Assembly (NCBI RefSeq): GCF_021246445.1
Contig: NZ_JAJQXW010000001.1
Span: 868,001 to 932,000, forward strand
Length of the DNA: 64,000 nt
Reading direction: 5' to 3'
Source: Rhabdothermincola salaria
GTDB lineage: Bacteria; Actinomycetota; Acidimicrobiia; Acidimicrobiales; Acidimicrobilacustridaceae
The first letter of the stretch is position 1, and every line of letters begins with the position of its first letter. The notes under the pieces were generated by a model. That model did no database searches. It was not told the DNA's origin and saw only the letters and a list, made by a program, of their open reading frames with translations. Position numbers and translations under genes: made by a program. Shown here one piece after another: positions 43,094 to 51,937 of this stretch.

Positions 43094-44571
43094 TGCCCGG
43101 TCCCGAGCACTTCCGAGCCCTCTTCGATCCCGACGGAGTGGTGGTCGCAGGGGCGTCCACGCATCCCGGCAAGTTCGGCTTCGTGGCCCTCCACAACATC
43201 CTGGCCGCCGGCTACCGGGGCGAGGTGTTCGCCACCAACCGGGACGGGGCCGAGGTGCTGGGCCGCCCGACGCTCCGCTCGCTCGACGAGATGCCCGACG
43301 GCGCGGCCGATCTGGTCTTCGTGTGCACCCCGGCACGGGCCAACCCGGACCTGTTGCGCCAGGCCGCAGCCAAGGGCATCAGGGCGGCCTTCATCGCGTC
43401 GGCCGGGTACGGCGAAGCCGGCGACGAGGGCCGGCGGGCCCAGGACGAGCTGGTGGCCCTGGCCCACGAGCTCGACCTGTTGATCGTCGGCCCGAACGGC
43501 CAGGGGGTGGTGTCCACCCCGTCGTCGCTGTGCGCCCAGATCGTGGCGCCCTACCCGCCGGCCGGCGGCATCGGCATCGCCAGCCAATCCGGGAACTTCG
43601 TCTCGTCGTTCATGAACCTGGCCCGGGCATCGGGCATCGGGGTGAGCCGGGCGGTCTCCGCCGGCAACGCCGCCCAGGTCGGGGTCATCGACTTCCTCGA
43701 GCACTACGCCGACGATCCGGCCACCACCGTCGCGCTCGCCTACGTGGAGGGCATCACCGACGGTCCCGACTTCGCCCGGCGACTGCGGGCGGTCGCCGAG
43801 CGCCTCCCGGTCGTGATCCTCAAGGGCGGAGCCTCGGCCACCGGTGCCCGGGCCGCGGCCAGCCACACCGGCTCGCTGGCGACCGACGACCGGGTCTTCG
43901 AGGGGCTCTGCCGCCAGGCCGGCGCCACCCGGGCGACCACGGTCGAGGACGCCTTCGAGGCCGCGGCCACGCTCGCCAGCCAGCCCGTCCCGGCGGGACC
44001 CCGGGTGGCCGTGGTGACCACCGTCGGGGGGTGGGGCGTCATCACCGCCGATGCCCTCGCCGCCACCACGCTCGAGCTGATCGCCCTCCCCGCCGACCTC
44101 ACCGACACGCTCGACGGGCTCCTGCCCCCGCGCTGGAGCCGCAACAACCCGATCGATCTCGCCGGCGGGGAGACCAAGGACACCGTTCCCGCCGTGCTCG
44201 AGGCGGTCGTCGCCCATCCCGCCGTCGACGCAGTGGTCTTCCTCGGCATGGGCATCCAATCCAACCAGGGCCGCCTCGAGGAGGCCGGGCCCTTCTACCC
44301 GGATCACGGGCTCGAGCGCATCGCGGCCTTCCACGAGCGCCAGGACCACCGCTACACCACCTTCGCCGCCGAGGTCTCCGAGCGCTACGGCAAGCCCGTG
44401 CTCACCGCCACCGAGCTGGCCGCCGCCGACCCCCACAACGCCGCGGTGCGGGGGGTCCGCGACAGCGGCCGGTACTGCTACCCGTCGGCCGACCGGGCCG
44501 TGTTGGCGCTCGAGCACGCCTGGAAGCTGGCCCGATGGCGCCGCGCCCGCGGGCTCGATCCCAGCTTCTAG
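43093..44571 (+). CDS. ADP-forming acyl-CoA synthetase, CoA-binding/ligase (alpha) subunit
   Basis: A 492-residue protein with an N-terminal CoA-binding domain (VVVAGASTHPGKFGFVALHNI), followed by two succinyl-CoA-ligase-like domains. GIASQSGNFVSSFM belongs to the ligase fold, and AASHTGSLA holds the His (about residue 258) expected to be phosphorylated. The final domain includes RNNPIDLAGGETKD. With the beta subunit it forms the complete enzyme. The acyl substrate is unknown; acetate or another short-chain acid is likely from the family. Confidence 0.86.
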   Translation: MPGPEHFRALFDPDGVVVAGASTHPGKFGFVALHNILAAGYRGEVFATNRDGAEVLGRPTLRSLDEMPDGAADLVFVCTPARANPDLLRQAAAKGIRAAFIASAGYGEAGDEGRRAQDELVALAHELDLLIVGPNGQGVVSTPSSLCAQIVAPYPPAGGIGIASQSGNFVSSFMNLARASGIGVSRAVSAGNAAQVGVIDFLEHYADDPATTVALAYVEGITDGPDFARRLRAVAERLPVVILKGGASATGARAAASHTGSLATDDRVFEGLCRQAGATRATTVEDAFEAAATLASQPVPAGPRVAVVTTVGGWGVITADALAATTLELIALPADLTDTLDGLLPPRWSRNNPIDLAGGETKDTVPAVLEAVVAHPAVDAVVFLGMGIQSNQGRLEEAGPFYPDHGLERIAAFHERQDHRYTTFAAEVSERYGKPVLTATELAAADPHNAAVRGVRDSGRYCYPSADRAVLALEHAWKLARWRRARGLDPSF

Positions 44572-44582
44572 GGTTGCCGCCC

Positions 44583-46025
44583 GTGCTGGTCCCCTGGAGC
44601 TCCCGGTCGCGACGTGCCCCCTTGGTGGTGGCCGTCGTCGTGGCCCTGCTGGCGCTGGTCGTGCCGCTCGCCGGAGAGGGCGGGGCCCAGGAGGACGAGG
44701 TCGTCGCACCACCGGCCTCGACGCCCGTGCTGTCGGCCCGCCGCGTCCCGGGCCTGGTGCAGGGTGCCGTCGCCGGTCCGGCGCTGGCGGCCGCCGTCGA
44801 GGGCACCATCGACCGCAACCCCGAGACCTGGTGCTTCGTCGCCGAGGATGCGGGACGCCCGGTCGTCACGGTGAACCCGGACCTGCCGCTCGCGCCTGCG
44901 TCGGTCACCAAGCTGTTCACCGCCACGGCGCTCCTCGAGCACTTCGGCCCCGACCACACGTTGCGCACTGTGCTGGCGGCGGCGCAGCCTGCGGTCGACG
45001 GCGTCATCGACGGCGACCTCTACCTGGTGGGGGGAGGCGACCCCCTCTGGGCCACCTCGGGATACGCCCAGAGCTTCGACGACCCGGCGAACCCCTGGGT
45101 CGACGCCGGCCTCATCGCCGATGCCCTCGTCGACGCGGGTGTCCGCGAGGTGCGGGGCAACGTGGTGGGCGACGACAGCCGCCACGACGGCGAGCGCTGG
45201 GTCGCCAGCTGGCCCACCCGGTATCGCAGCGACCCGTCCGTCGGCCCCATCAGCGCCCTCAACATCAACGACGGCTTCACCGGCTACGTCGAGACGCCCG
45301 ACCAGCCCAACGCCGACCGTCGAGCCGGCGACCCGCCCGAGCTCGCTGCCCAGACCCTGGTGACCCTGCTCGAGCAGCGGGGTGTCGCCGTCGGCGGTGG
45401 TGGCGTCGCCGGAGCACGTCCGCCCGACGCGGTCGAGGTGGCGGGGGTCGATTCCCGCCCGATGAGCGAGCTGGTGGGCGAGATGGTCCTCGAATCCGAC
45501 AACAACACCGCCGAGATGCTGGTCAAGGAGCTGGGCCTGGATCGTGCCGGGCAGGGCACCACGGCCGCCGGCCTGGCCGAGGTCGTGGCCGTGCTCGACG
45601 AGCTGGGCCTGCCCACCGGCGACCTCGGACTGAAGGACGGGTCCGGTCTCGATCCCGAGAACCGCGTGACGTGCGGGGCGGTCATGGCCGTCCTCGACCA
45701 CCACGGGCCGGACTCCTTGCTGTCGGGGTCGTTGGCCGTGGCCGGCCAGACCGGCACCTTGCACCGGCGCATGGTGGGATCGCCCGCGACCGGACAGGTC
45801 CGGGCCAAGACCGGCACGCTCAACACCGTCAACGCCCTCGCGGGCTGGGCCGACACGTCGGGAGCCCGCCTCACCTTCGTGGGCCTCGGCAACGGCAACG
45901 ACCCCAGGGGCAACGTGGCCGCCGACCGCTTCGCCGATGCCCTCGTGAGCTACCCGGCCGCACCCCCGTTGGCCGAGCTCGGCCCGTCGTCACCCGAGCC
46001 TGCGCTCGTCGGGCCCGCGGAGTGA
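44583..46025 (+). CDS. dacB: D-alanyl-D-alanine carboxypeptidase/endopeptidase (PBP4, peptidase S13)
   Basis: A 480-residue class C penicillin-binding protein acting on peptidoglycan stem peptides outside the membrane. Residues of about 11-35 are a signal peptide (VVAVVVALLALVVPLAG). The active-site tetrad S-V-T-K is at 107-110, the second motif is SDNN in LESDNNTAEML, and the third KTG in RAKTGTLNTVNA. The inserted domain between motifs 1 and 2 is present, as in PBP4. The gene starts with GTG 11 bp after the alpha subunit gene; membership of the same transcript is possible. Confidence 0.9.
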   Translation: MLVPWSSRSRRAPLVVAVVVALLALVVPLAGEGGAQEDEVVAPPASTPVLSARRVPGLVQGAVAGPALAAAVEGTIDRNPETWCFVAEDAGRPVVTVNPDLPLAPASVTKLFTATALLEHFGPDHTLRTVLAAAQPAVDGVIDGDLYLVGGGDPLWATSGYAQSFDDPANPWVDAGLIADALVDAGVREVRGNVVGDDSRHDGERWVASWPTRYRSDPSVGPISALNINDGFTGYVETPDQPNADRRAGDPPELAAQTLVTLLEQRGVAVGGGGVAGARPPDAVEVAGVDSRPMSELVGEMVLESDNNTAEMLVKELGLDRAGQGTTAAGLAEVVAVLDELGLPTGDLGLKDGSGLDPENRVTCGAVMAVLDHHGPDSLLSGSLAVAGQTGTLHRRMVGSPATGQVRAKTGTLNTVNALAGWADTSGARLTFVGLGNGNDPRGNVAADRFADALVSYPAAPPLAELGPSSPEPALVGPAE

Positions 46026-46042
46026 TTCGGGTTCTCATCCTC

Positions 46043-46048
46043 TAGACT
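46043..46048 (+). promoter_or_regulatory. -10 box TAGACT upstream of the mrp operon
   Basis: TAGACT lies 6 nt before an ATG at 46055 (a 21-codon frame) and about 370 nt before the first mrp gene. It is the best promoter candidate in the 391-bp gap 46026-46416. Confidence 0.5.
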
Positions 46049-46054
46049 CTTCGG

Positions 46055-46120
46055 ATGCCTTGGATCCCGGACCCCCCGACACGGCTCCGCGCGGATCAGG
46101 CCTCGGCCCACCGCCACTGA
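46055..46120 (+). CDS. Possible leaderless leader peptide (21 codons)
   Basis: The frame ATG-CCT-TGG to TGA encodes MPWIPDPPTRLRADQASAHRH, placed 6 nt after the TAGACT box in the same geometry as leaderless genes elsewhere here. Its stop is nearly 300 nt before the mrp start, and a perfect inverted repeat (CTCGACT-CCG-AGTCGAG) follows at 46134-46150. It could be a regulatory upstream frame or chance. Confidence 0.3.
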   Translation: MPWIPDPPTRLRADQASAHRH

Positions 46121-46133
46121 CCGAGGTGCACCG

Positions 46134-46150
46134 CTCGACTCCGAGTCGAG
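46134..46150. repeat. Inverted repeat in the mrp leader
   Basis: CTCGACT and AGTCGAG are perfect 7-bp arms around CCG. It may be an operator or a small hairpin in the mrp leader. The remaining leader (to 46416) is C-rich, with runs of C at 46336-46375, and shows no other clear element. Confidence 0.45.
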
Positions 46151-46416
46151 ACGTCGTCGCATCCGGCACCGCGGGGACCGCATGCCCTGTCCACTCCTGC
46201 CCGCCACCTCCGGCGCGCCCCTGACCGTGGGCAGCGCACTGGTGCCGCCCCTCGGGCCGAGCACAGGGGAGTAGGGCAGACCGACGGCCCGTCGCCGTCC
46301 CCGTCCCGCCGCGTTCTCGCGCCCGGACCACCACCGCCCCCCGTTCGAGTACCCCCCCGAGGTCCGATGCCCCCCCGCCATCCGTGGTGCCCCAACCCAA
46401 CCGGAGGCTCCGCTCG

Positions 46417-47886
46417 ATGCCCGTGATCGCCGTGATGGCGGTCTCGCTCCCGGCCCTCGCCGCCCTGGCCATCGCGCTGTCGGGTGATCGGCACCGGCTC
46501 CGGGTGCTGTGGACGGCCCTGGCGTCGGTCTCCACCTTCGGTCTGGTCGTGGTGCTCCTGCGCGCCGTGCTCGACGGCCGAGAGCCCGAGGTCACGCTGG
46601 TGACCCTGGCGCCCGCACTCGAGGTCGTCCTCAAGGTGGACGCCGCCGGGGTCTTGTTGGCGGCCACGGCCAGCGCCCTGTGGGTGCTCGCCGCCAGCTA
46701 CTCGTTCGGCTACGTCGCCGGTGCCGGCGAGTCCCACCGGACCCGGTTCTTCGCCGCCTTCGCCCTGTGCGTGGCCACCACCCTCGGGCTGGCCTTCGCC
46801 GGCAACCTGTTCACCTTCTTCGTCTTCTACGAGCTGTTGACCGCAGCCACCTATCCCCTCGTCGTCCACAAGCAGACCCCGCAGGCTCTCGCCGCCGGTC
46901 GCCGCTACCTGTTCACCCTCCTCGGTGGCGGGACCGCGGTGCTGCTCGTGGTGGTGATCGTGCAGACCACGGTGCCCGGTGCGGCCTTCACGGCTGGGGG
47001 AGTGCTCGACGGGAAGCTGTCCGACGCCGGCGTGCTCGTCCTCGTCGCCCTCACCGTGGTGGGTTTCGGCACCAAGGCCGCCATGATGCCGTTCCACGGC
47101 TGGCTGCCTCGGGCGATGGTGGCCCCGACACCGGTGAGCGCGCTGCTGCACGCCGTGGCCGTGGTGAAGGCGGGCGTCTTCGGGTTCACCAGGGTCTTCG
47201 GCTACGTGATCGGCCCGGACCGGCTCGCAGAGGTGGGAGCCGGAGTCGTCGTGGCCGTCCTCGCCTCGGTGACCATCGTGGTCGCCTCGATCATCGCCTT
47301 CCGCCAGGACAACCTGAAACGACGTCTGGCGTACTCGACCATCGCCCACCTCTCCTACATCGTCCTCGGCGTGTCCATCCTCTCCGCAGCCGCCTGGCAA
47401 GGGGCGCTGCTGCACCTCGCCAACCACGCGGTGCTCAAGATCACCCTGTTCTTCTGTGCCGGCGCGATCTACGTGACCACCGGCGTCGACCGCGTGTCGG
47501 CGATGGACGGCATCGGCCGTCGCATGCCCCTCACCATGGCGGCGTTCGGGATCGCCGCGCTCGGCCTGGCCGGCGTGCCCCCGATCAGCGGGTTCGTGAG
47601 CAAGTGGTTCCTCGGCCAGGGCACCATCGACGCCGCCGAACCGCTGCTCGCCGCAGTCGTCATCGGATCAGGGCTGCTCACAGCCGGCTACCTGCTGCCC
47701 ATCGTGCACCGGGCATTCTTCCGGTCGTCGCCGGAGTTCACCGTCCGCCGCGAGGCCGCGCCGTCGATGCTCGTCCCGCTCGGCATCACCGCCCTGCTGG
47801 GCGTGTTGCTCGGCCTGGGCGATCTCTTCTCGCTCGGCGACCTCGCGGGCAACGTCGGACGCGCCGTCACCGGGGGGCCGTCATGA
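46417..47886 (+). CDS. Mrp antiporter, NuoL/M/N-like proton-channel subunit (first copy, MrpD-like)
   Basis: A 489-residue membrane protein of the proton-conducting family (complex I NuoL/M/N, MrpA/D) with about 14 helices. Family motifs: FFVFYELLTAATYPLVVH with the helix-5 Glu, FGTKAAMMPFHGWLPRAMVAPTP with the key Lys, HAVAVVKAG, and AYSTIAHLSYIVLG. The start is fixed by GGAGG 9 nt before the ATG at 46417. It opens a ten-gene operon and is coupled to the next gene by ATGA. Confidence 0.88.
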   Translation: MPVIAVMAVSLPALAALAIALSGDRHRLRVLWTALASVSTFGLVVVLLRAVLDGREPEVTLVTLAPALEVVLKVDAAGVLLAATASALWVLAASYSFGYVAGAGESHRTRFFAAFALCVATTLGLAFAGNLFTFFVFYELLTAATYPLVVHKQTPQALAAGRRYLFTLLGGGTAVLLVVVIVQTTVPGAAFTAGGVLDGKLSDAGVLVLVALTVVGFGTKAAMMPFHGWLPRAMVAPTPVSALLHAVAVVKAGVFGFTRVFGYVIGPDRLAEVGAGVVVAVLASVTIVVASIIAFRQDNLKRRLAYSTIAHLSYIVLGVSILSAAAWQGALLHLANHAVLKITLFFCAGAIYVTTGVDRVSAMDGIGRRMPLTMAAFGIAALGLAGVPPISGFVSKWFLGQGTIDAAEPLLAAVVIGSGLLTAGYLLPIVHRAFFRSSPEFTVRREAAPSMLVPLGITALLGVLLGLGDLFSLGDLAGNVGRAVTGGPS

Positions 47887-48176
47887 GGGAGAACGCCATC
47901 GTCATCGTCGCCGCGCTGGTGCTCGGTCTGGCGACCGACCTCGCGACCGACAGCTACTACCCACCGGGGGTGATGCCCGTCTTCGTGACGGGGGTGACCG
48001 GGGTCTTGATCCTCGGCGCCAAGTGGCTCGGACGCCACCTCCTCGATCGTCCTGTCGACTCCCGGCCGGGTGACGTGGACCCGGCACCGGTGCACCACGA
48101 CCTCGCACCCACGGACGCGGGCTCCGAACCGCCGGTCGCAGCTCACAACGCAGCGACGGAGGCGTCTGATGGCTGA
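47883..48176 (+). CDS. Small membrane protein of the mrp operon (97 aa)
   Basis: A 97-residue protein with two short hydrophobic helices (AIVIVAALVLGLATDL and VMPVFVTGVTGVLILGAKWL) and a hydrophilic 45-residue tail. It is not one of the standard Mrp subunits. ATG overlaps the previous stop (ATGA), and its 3' end overlaps the following gene by 8 bp, which places it firmly within the operon. Function unknown. Confidence 0.7.
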   Translation: MRENAIVIVAALVLGLATDLATDSYYPPGVMPVFVTGVTGVLILGAKWLGRHLLDRPVDSRPGDVDPAPVHHDLAPTDAGSEPPVAAHNAATEASDG

Positions 48177-49821
48177 GCTCCACCCTGGCCTCTTCCTCCT
48201 CCTGGCCGCCGCAGTCGTGGCCGTGGCCCCCCTGAGGTGGCGTTCGGCGCTCACGGTCGGAGCCGGGATCGGCGCGTTGGCGCTGACGCTCACGCTGGCC
48301 GCCGGGGACCGGGTGACCTACGACTTCTACGGCATCGAGGTCGTCCTGCTCCGCGCCGACGCGCTCTCCCTGGCCTTCGCCACGGTCTTCGCCGCCGTCA
48401 CCGTGCTGGTCGGGATCTACGGCTGGGCGACGATGGGCCGACAGGAGCAGGTCACCGCCCTGGCCACGGCCGGTGCGGGACTCGGCGTCGTGCTGGCGGG
48501 CGACCTGCTCACCCTCTTCTTCTTCTGGGAGCTCAAGGTCTCCACCGCGGTGCTCTTGATCCTCGCTCGGCGTAGCTCCCGTTCGAACCCCGCGGGCATG
48601 CGCTACCTCGGCGTCCACCTCGTCGGCGGCGTGGTCCTGCTCACCGGCGTCCTGTGGTGGTGGCAGGCGACCGGCTCGTTGGCCTTCGACGAGATCGGTC
48701 TCGGCTCCTGGGCCGCCGCGCTGATCCTCGTGGGGATGCTGCTGTCGGCTGCTGTCCCACCGCTCAACGCCTGGTTGCCCGATGCCTACCCGGTCGCCAC
48801 GGTGGCCGGCACCGTCGCCCTCAGTGCCTTCACCACCAAGTCGGCGGTCTACGCCCTGGCCCGTGGCTTCCCCGGCCTCGAACTGCTGCTGTGGCTGGGG
48901 GTGGCGATGGCGGTCTTCGGTGTCGTCTTCGCCATCCTCGAAGACGACATCCGCCGCCTGCTCAGCTACCACATCGTGTCGCAGGTGGGCTTCATGGTGG
49001 CCGCCATCGGCGTGGGGACCTCCATGGCCGTCGACGGCGCCACCGCCCACGCCTACGCCCACGTCCTCTACAAGGGCCTGCTGCTGATGGCCGCAGGGGC
49101 CGTGCTCCACGCCACCGGTCGCAGCCGGGCCTCCGAGCTCGGCGGCCTGAGCCGGGCCCTCCCCTGGGTGCTGGTCCTCTACATGGTCGGTGCGCTGTCC
49201 ATCTCCGGTGCGCCGCTCTTCAGCGGGTTCCCCGCCAAGGAGCTGTCGGTCGGATCGGTCGGGGACGCCGGCGAGTACGCGGCCCAGTGGCTGCTGAAGG
49301 CGGCCTCCGTCGGCACGGTGCTCTCGGTCGCGCTGAAGCTCCCGCTCTTCACCTGGGCGGGGACCGCTCGTGGTTCGACCACGGTCCGGCGCATCCCGAC
49401 TTCGATGTACGTCGCCATGGGCCTCGCCGCGGCAGCCAACCTGGCGCTCGGGCTGCGCCCCGGCCTCCTCTACGACCAGCTGCCGGGCCCGGTCACCTTC
49501 GCGCCCTACTCGCTGGACGCGGTGGTGATGGCCGTCCAGCTGCTGGCCTTCACCGCAGTCGGCTACTGGCTGCTCCGCTCCCGCCTGGTGCCCAAGGCCC
49601 GGGAGAGCGTCGACACCGACTGGGCCTACCGGGAGCTCCCGGCGATGGTCAGCGCCCGTGCCGGCGCGCTCCGCGAGCGCGTGCCCCCCCTTCGTCCTCC
49701 CCGGCTGCACATCCCCGTGCCCGACCGACCACCCCGTCCGGGGGCTCTTCCGGGATGGGTGCTCGGCACCGTCTTGATGGCGGCCATGGCCACCCTGCTC
49801 CTGACGAGCGTGCTCTCATGA
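48169..49821 (+). CDS. Mrp antiporter, NuoL/M-like subunit (second copy, MrpA-N-like role)
   Basis: A 550-residue polytopic protein of the same proton-conducting family. TLFFFWELKVSTAVLLI has the helix-5 Glu, VPPLNAWLPDAYPVATVAGTVAL replaces the usual H-W-LP-A-H segment, and LSYHIVSQVGFMVAAIG is the broken-helix region. The C-terminal 80 residues are hydrophilic with a last helix. GGAGG lies 6 nt before the ATG. It probably fills the place of the MrpA N-terminal domain. Coupled to mrpE by ATGA. Confidence 0.85.
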   Translation: MAELHPGLFLLLAAAVVAVAPLRWRSALTVGAGIGALALTLTLAAGDRVTYDFYGIEVVLLRADALSLAFATVFAAVTVLVGIYGWATMGRQEQVTALATAGAGLGVVLAGDLLTLFFFWELKVSTAVLLILARRSSRSNPAGMRYLGVHLVGGVVLLTGVLWWWQATGSLAFDEIGLGSWAAALILVGMLLSAAVPPLNAWLPDAYPVATVAGTVALSAFTTKSAVYALARGFPGLELLLWLGVAMAVFGVVFAILEDDIRRLLSYHIVSQVGFMVAAIGVGTSMAVDGATAHAYAHVLYKGLLLMAAGAVLHATGRSRASELGGLSRALPWVLVLYMVGALSISGAPLFSGFPAKELSVGSVGDAGEYAAQWLLKAASVGTVLSVALKLPLFTWAGTARGSTTVRRIPTSMYVAMGLAAAANLALGLRPGLLYDQLPGPVTFAPYSLDAVVMAVQLLAFTAVGYWLLRSRLVPKARESVDTDWAYRELPAMVSARAGALRERVPPLRPPRLHIPVPDRPPRPGALPGWVLGTVLMAAMATLLLTSVLS

Positions 49822-50375
49822 CCTCACGCCGCATCACCGTCGCCCTCTTCCTCGGCCTGACGGCCTTCTGGGTCGTGCTCTCCGGTCGGACGGACCCGTT
49901 GTTCCTCGCCATGGGCCTGGCCACCACGACCATCGTCACCGCCGTCACCGCTCGGCTGGTGAGCTCGGCGTTGGCCGCCGACAAGGCGCCGATCCCGCTG
50001 AGCCGGGTTCCCCTGCTGGTGGGCCGATGGGTCGGCTTCGTCCTCTGGATGGCAGGGCGCATCCTCGTGTCCAGCGTGCAGATCGGTGTGCTGGCCGTCC
50101 GGCCGCGGTTGTCGTTGGCGCCGTGCGAGGTCCGCTTCCGGACCCAGCTGCAAAGCCCCCTGGCCCGCACCTTGTTGACCAACGCCATCTCGCTCGTCCC
50201 GGGGACGATCACCGTCGACATCGACGGCGACGAGATCTGGGTCCATGCGCTGTCGCCGGCCCAGGTCGGTGACCTGACCAGCGGACGGCTCCAGAACAAG
50301 GTGGCCGGCCTGTTCCTCGAGGGCCCCCAACCTCCGCTGGACCCCTCCCAGATCAGCCGAGAGGCGGTGTCGTGA
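49818..50375 (+). CDS. mrpE: Mrp antiporter subunit E
   Basis: A 185-residue MNHE/MrpE protein. Two or three helices at the N-terminus are followed by the family block LARTLLTNAISLVPGTITVDIDGDEIWVHAL. MrpE is needed for assembly and activity of the antiporter. GTG of mrpF overlaps its stop. Confidence 0.92.
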   Translation: MTSRRITVALFLGLTAFWVVLSGRTDPLFLAMGLATTTIVTAVTARLVSSALAADKAPIPLSRVPLLVGRWVGFVLWMAGRILVSSVQIGVLAVRPRLSLAPCEVRFRTQLQSPLARTLLTNAISLVPGTITVDIDGDEIWVHALSPAQVGDLTSGRLQNKVAGLFLEGPQPPLDPSQISREAVS

Positions 50376-50671
50376 ACCTGCTGTTGACCGTCGCGTCGTT
50401 CGTGGTGGCCGGCCTCACCATCGTCGGGATCATCCGCGTCGCCATCGGACCCACCGTCTTCGACCGCATCCTGGCCGCGTCGTTCGCCGCGGTGAACAGC
50501 GTGATCATGCTCATGCTGATCGGCGTCCGCTACGGACGCCCCGAGCTCTTCGTGGACATCGGACTGGCCTACGCCCTGCTCGCCTTCCTGTTCCCCGTCG
50601 CCCTGGCCCGCTACCTCGACGCCACGTCGGCAGCCGACGAGTCAGGCGCGTCCGGAGAGGAGTCCGAATGA
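50372..50671 (+). CDS. mrpF: Mrp antiporter subunit F
   Basis: A 99-residue MrpF (MnhF) protein with three helices and the conserved GPTVFDRILAASFAAVNSVIML and DIGLAYALLAFLFPVALARYL. GTG start within a 4-bp overlap; ATGA to mrpG. Confidence 0.92.
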   Translation: MNLLLTVASFVVAGLTIVGIIRVAIGPTVFDRILAASFAAVNSVIMLMLIGVRYGRPELFVDIGLAYALLAFLFPVALARYLDATSAADESGASGEESE

Positions 50672-50976
50672 TCGACGCCATCGCCGGCGTCCTCCTGGTG
50701 TCTGGGGTCGCCTTCCTCGCCGTGAGCGCGCTCGGCCTCTGGCGCTTCCCCGACTTCTGGACCCGCGCCCACGCCCTGGCCAAGGCCGAGACCCTCGGCG
50801 TGGTCCTGGTGCTGGGTGGGCTCGTCGTCTTCGAACGGGCCGGGCCGGGAAGCCTGCAGCTGGTGCTGATCGCCGGCTTCTCCCTCCTGGTCAACCCGAC
50901 GGCGATCCACGCCCTCGCCCGATCGGCCGCCCGTCGCCGCGGGTCGAGCCTCGCACCCGAGGAGGACGGGGCATGA
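50668..50976 (+). CDS. mrpG: Mrp antiporter subunit G
   Basis: A 102-residue MrpG (MnhG) protein with three helices and the diagnostic GLWRFPDFWTRAHALAKAETLGV near residues 27-49. Short basic C-terminal tail. Coupled at both ends by 4-bp overlaps. Confidence 0.92.
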   Translation: MIDAIAGVLLVSGVAFLAVSALGLWRFPDFWTRAHALAKAETLGVVLVLGGLVVFERAGPGSLQLVLIAGFSLLVNPTAIHALARSAARRRGSSLAPEEDGA

Positions 50977-51503
50977 GCTGGGAGCTCGAAGCCGTGCTGC
51001 TGGTCCTGCTCGTGCTGACCGCGATCGGTGCGGTCCTCGTCCGCTCGATGGTCGCCACGGTGGCGGTGCTGGCCGCCTTCAGCCTCTTCGTCGCCCTCCT
51101 GTTCACGGCCATGGGGGCGCCCGACGTCGCCTTCGTGGAAGCCGTGCTCGGCTCCGCCTTCGTCGGCGTGCTGGTGTTGGTCGCGCTGCGCTCGACCGGC
51201 GACCGTCCGGCAGGGCGCGATCGTCGCGCAGCCGTCCTCGGCCTCCCCCTCGTCCTCGTGATCGGGGGGGCTCTCTTCTACGGCACGACCGACCTGCCCG
51301 CGCGAGGCGACACCGAGGCACCGGCCCACGCCGGCGCGTCACGCGCCTACGTCGAGCGAGCCCTCGACGACACGGAGACACCGAACGTGGTGACGGCCGT
51401 GCTCGCCGACTACCGCTCGCTCGACACCCTCGGGGAGACGCTCGTCATCTTCACCGCGGCGGTGGCCGCCCTGGTGATCCTGTTCCGGAGGTCCACGTCG
51501 TGA
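50973..51503 (+). CDS. Mrp subunit with DUF4040 (MrpA C-terminal / MbhD-like domain)
   Basis: A 176-residue membrane protein corresponding to the C-terminal part of Bacillus MrpA, encoded here as its own gene. The DUF4040 helix pair has the family block FTAMGAPDVAFVEAVLGSA; a loop and a last helix (VIFTAAVAALVILF) follow DYRSLDTLGET, a segment seen at MrpA/MrpB borders. Comparable separate genes occur in archaeal Mbh/Mrp clusters. GTGA to the next gene. Confidence 0.86.
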   Translation: MSWELEAVLLVLLVLTAIGAVLVRSMVATVAVLAAFSLFVALLFTAMGAPDVAFVEAVLGSAFVGVLVLVALRSTGDRPAGRDRRAAVLGLPLVLVIGGALFYGTTDLPARGDTEAPAHAGASRAYVERALDDTETPNVVTAVLADYRSLDTLGETLVIFTAAVAALVILFRRSTS

Positions 51504-51937
51504 TCGGCCGTCATCCGAGCGAGAACGTGCGCGTCGTCGGCGCGCTCGTCCTCCCCTTCGTGTTCGTCTTCGGCACCTATGTCATCGCCCACGGCCACTA
51601 TGGCCCCGGCGGGGGCTTCGCCGGTGGGGTGGTCCTCGCCGTGGGTGTGGTCCTGGCTCGGGTGATCCTCGACCGCGACGTCGGCGATCGCCGCTTCCCC
51701 CCGGGACTCGGGATCGCGGCCATGGGTACGGGCATGCTGCTGTTCCTCGCCGTGGCCGTCCTGCCCGTCGTCACCGGTGCCGAGCTCCTCGACTACGCCG
51801 CGCTGCCCGGTGACGCCAGCGCCTCGCGACTGCGGTACCTCGGGATCCTCGTGGTCGAGGTCGCGGTCGGCGCGGTGGTGTTCGGCGGCATCCTCACCCT
51901 CTTCGATCAGCTCAGCCGAGCGGGGGACCGGCCGTGA
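51500..51937 (+). CDS. mrpB: Mrp antiporter subunit B
   Basis: A 145-residue MnhB/MrpB protein with four helices and the family signature GHYGPGGGFAGGVVLA around residues 33-48. GTG start in a 4-bp overlap; GTGA to mrpC. Confidence 0.92.
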   Translation: MIGRHPSENVRVVGALVLPFVFVFGTYVIAHGHYGPGGGFAGGVVLAVGVVLARVILDRDVGDRRFPPGLGIAAMGTGMLLFLAVAVLPVVTGAELLDYAALPGDASASRLRYLGILVVEVAVGAVVFGGILTLFDQLSRAGDRP

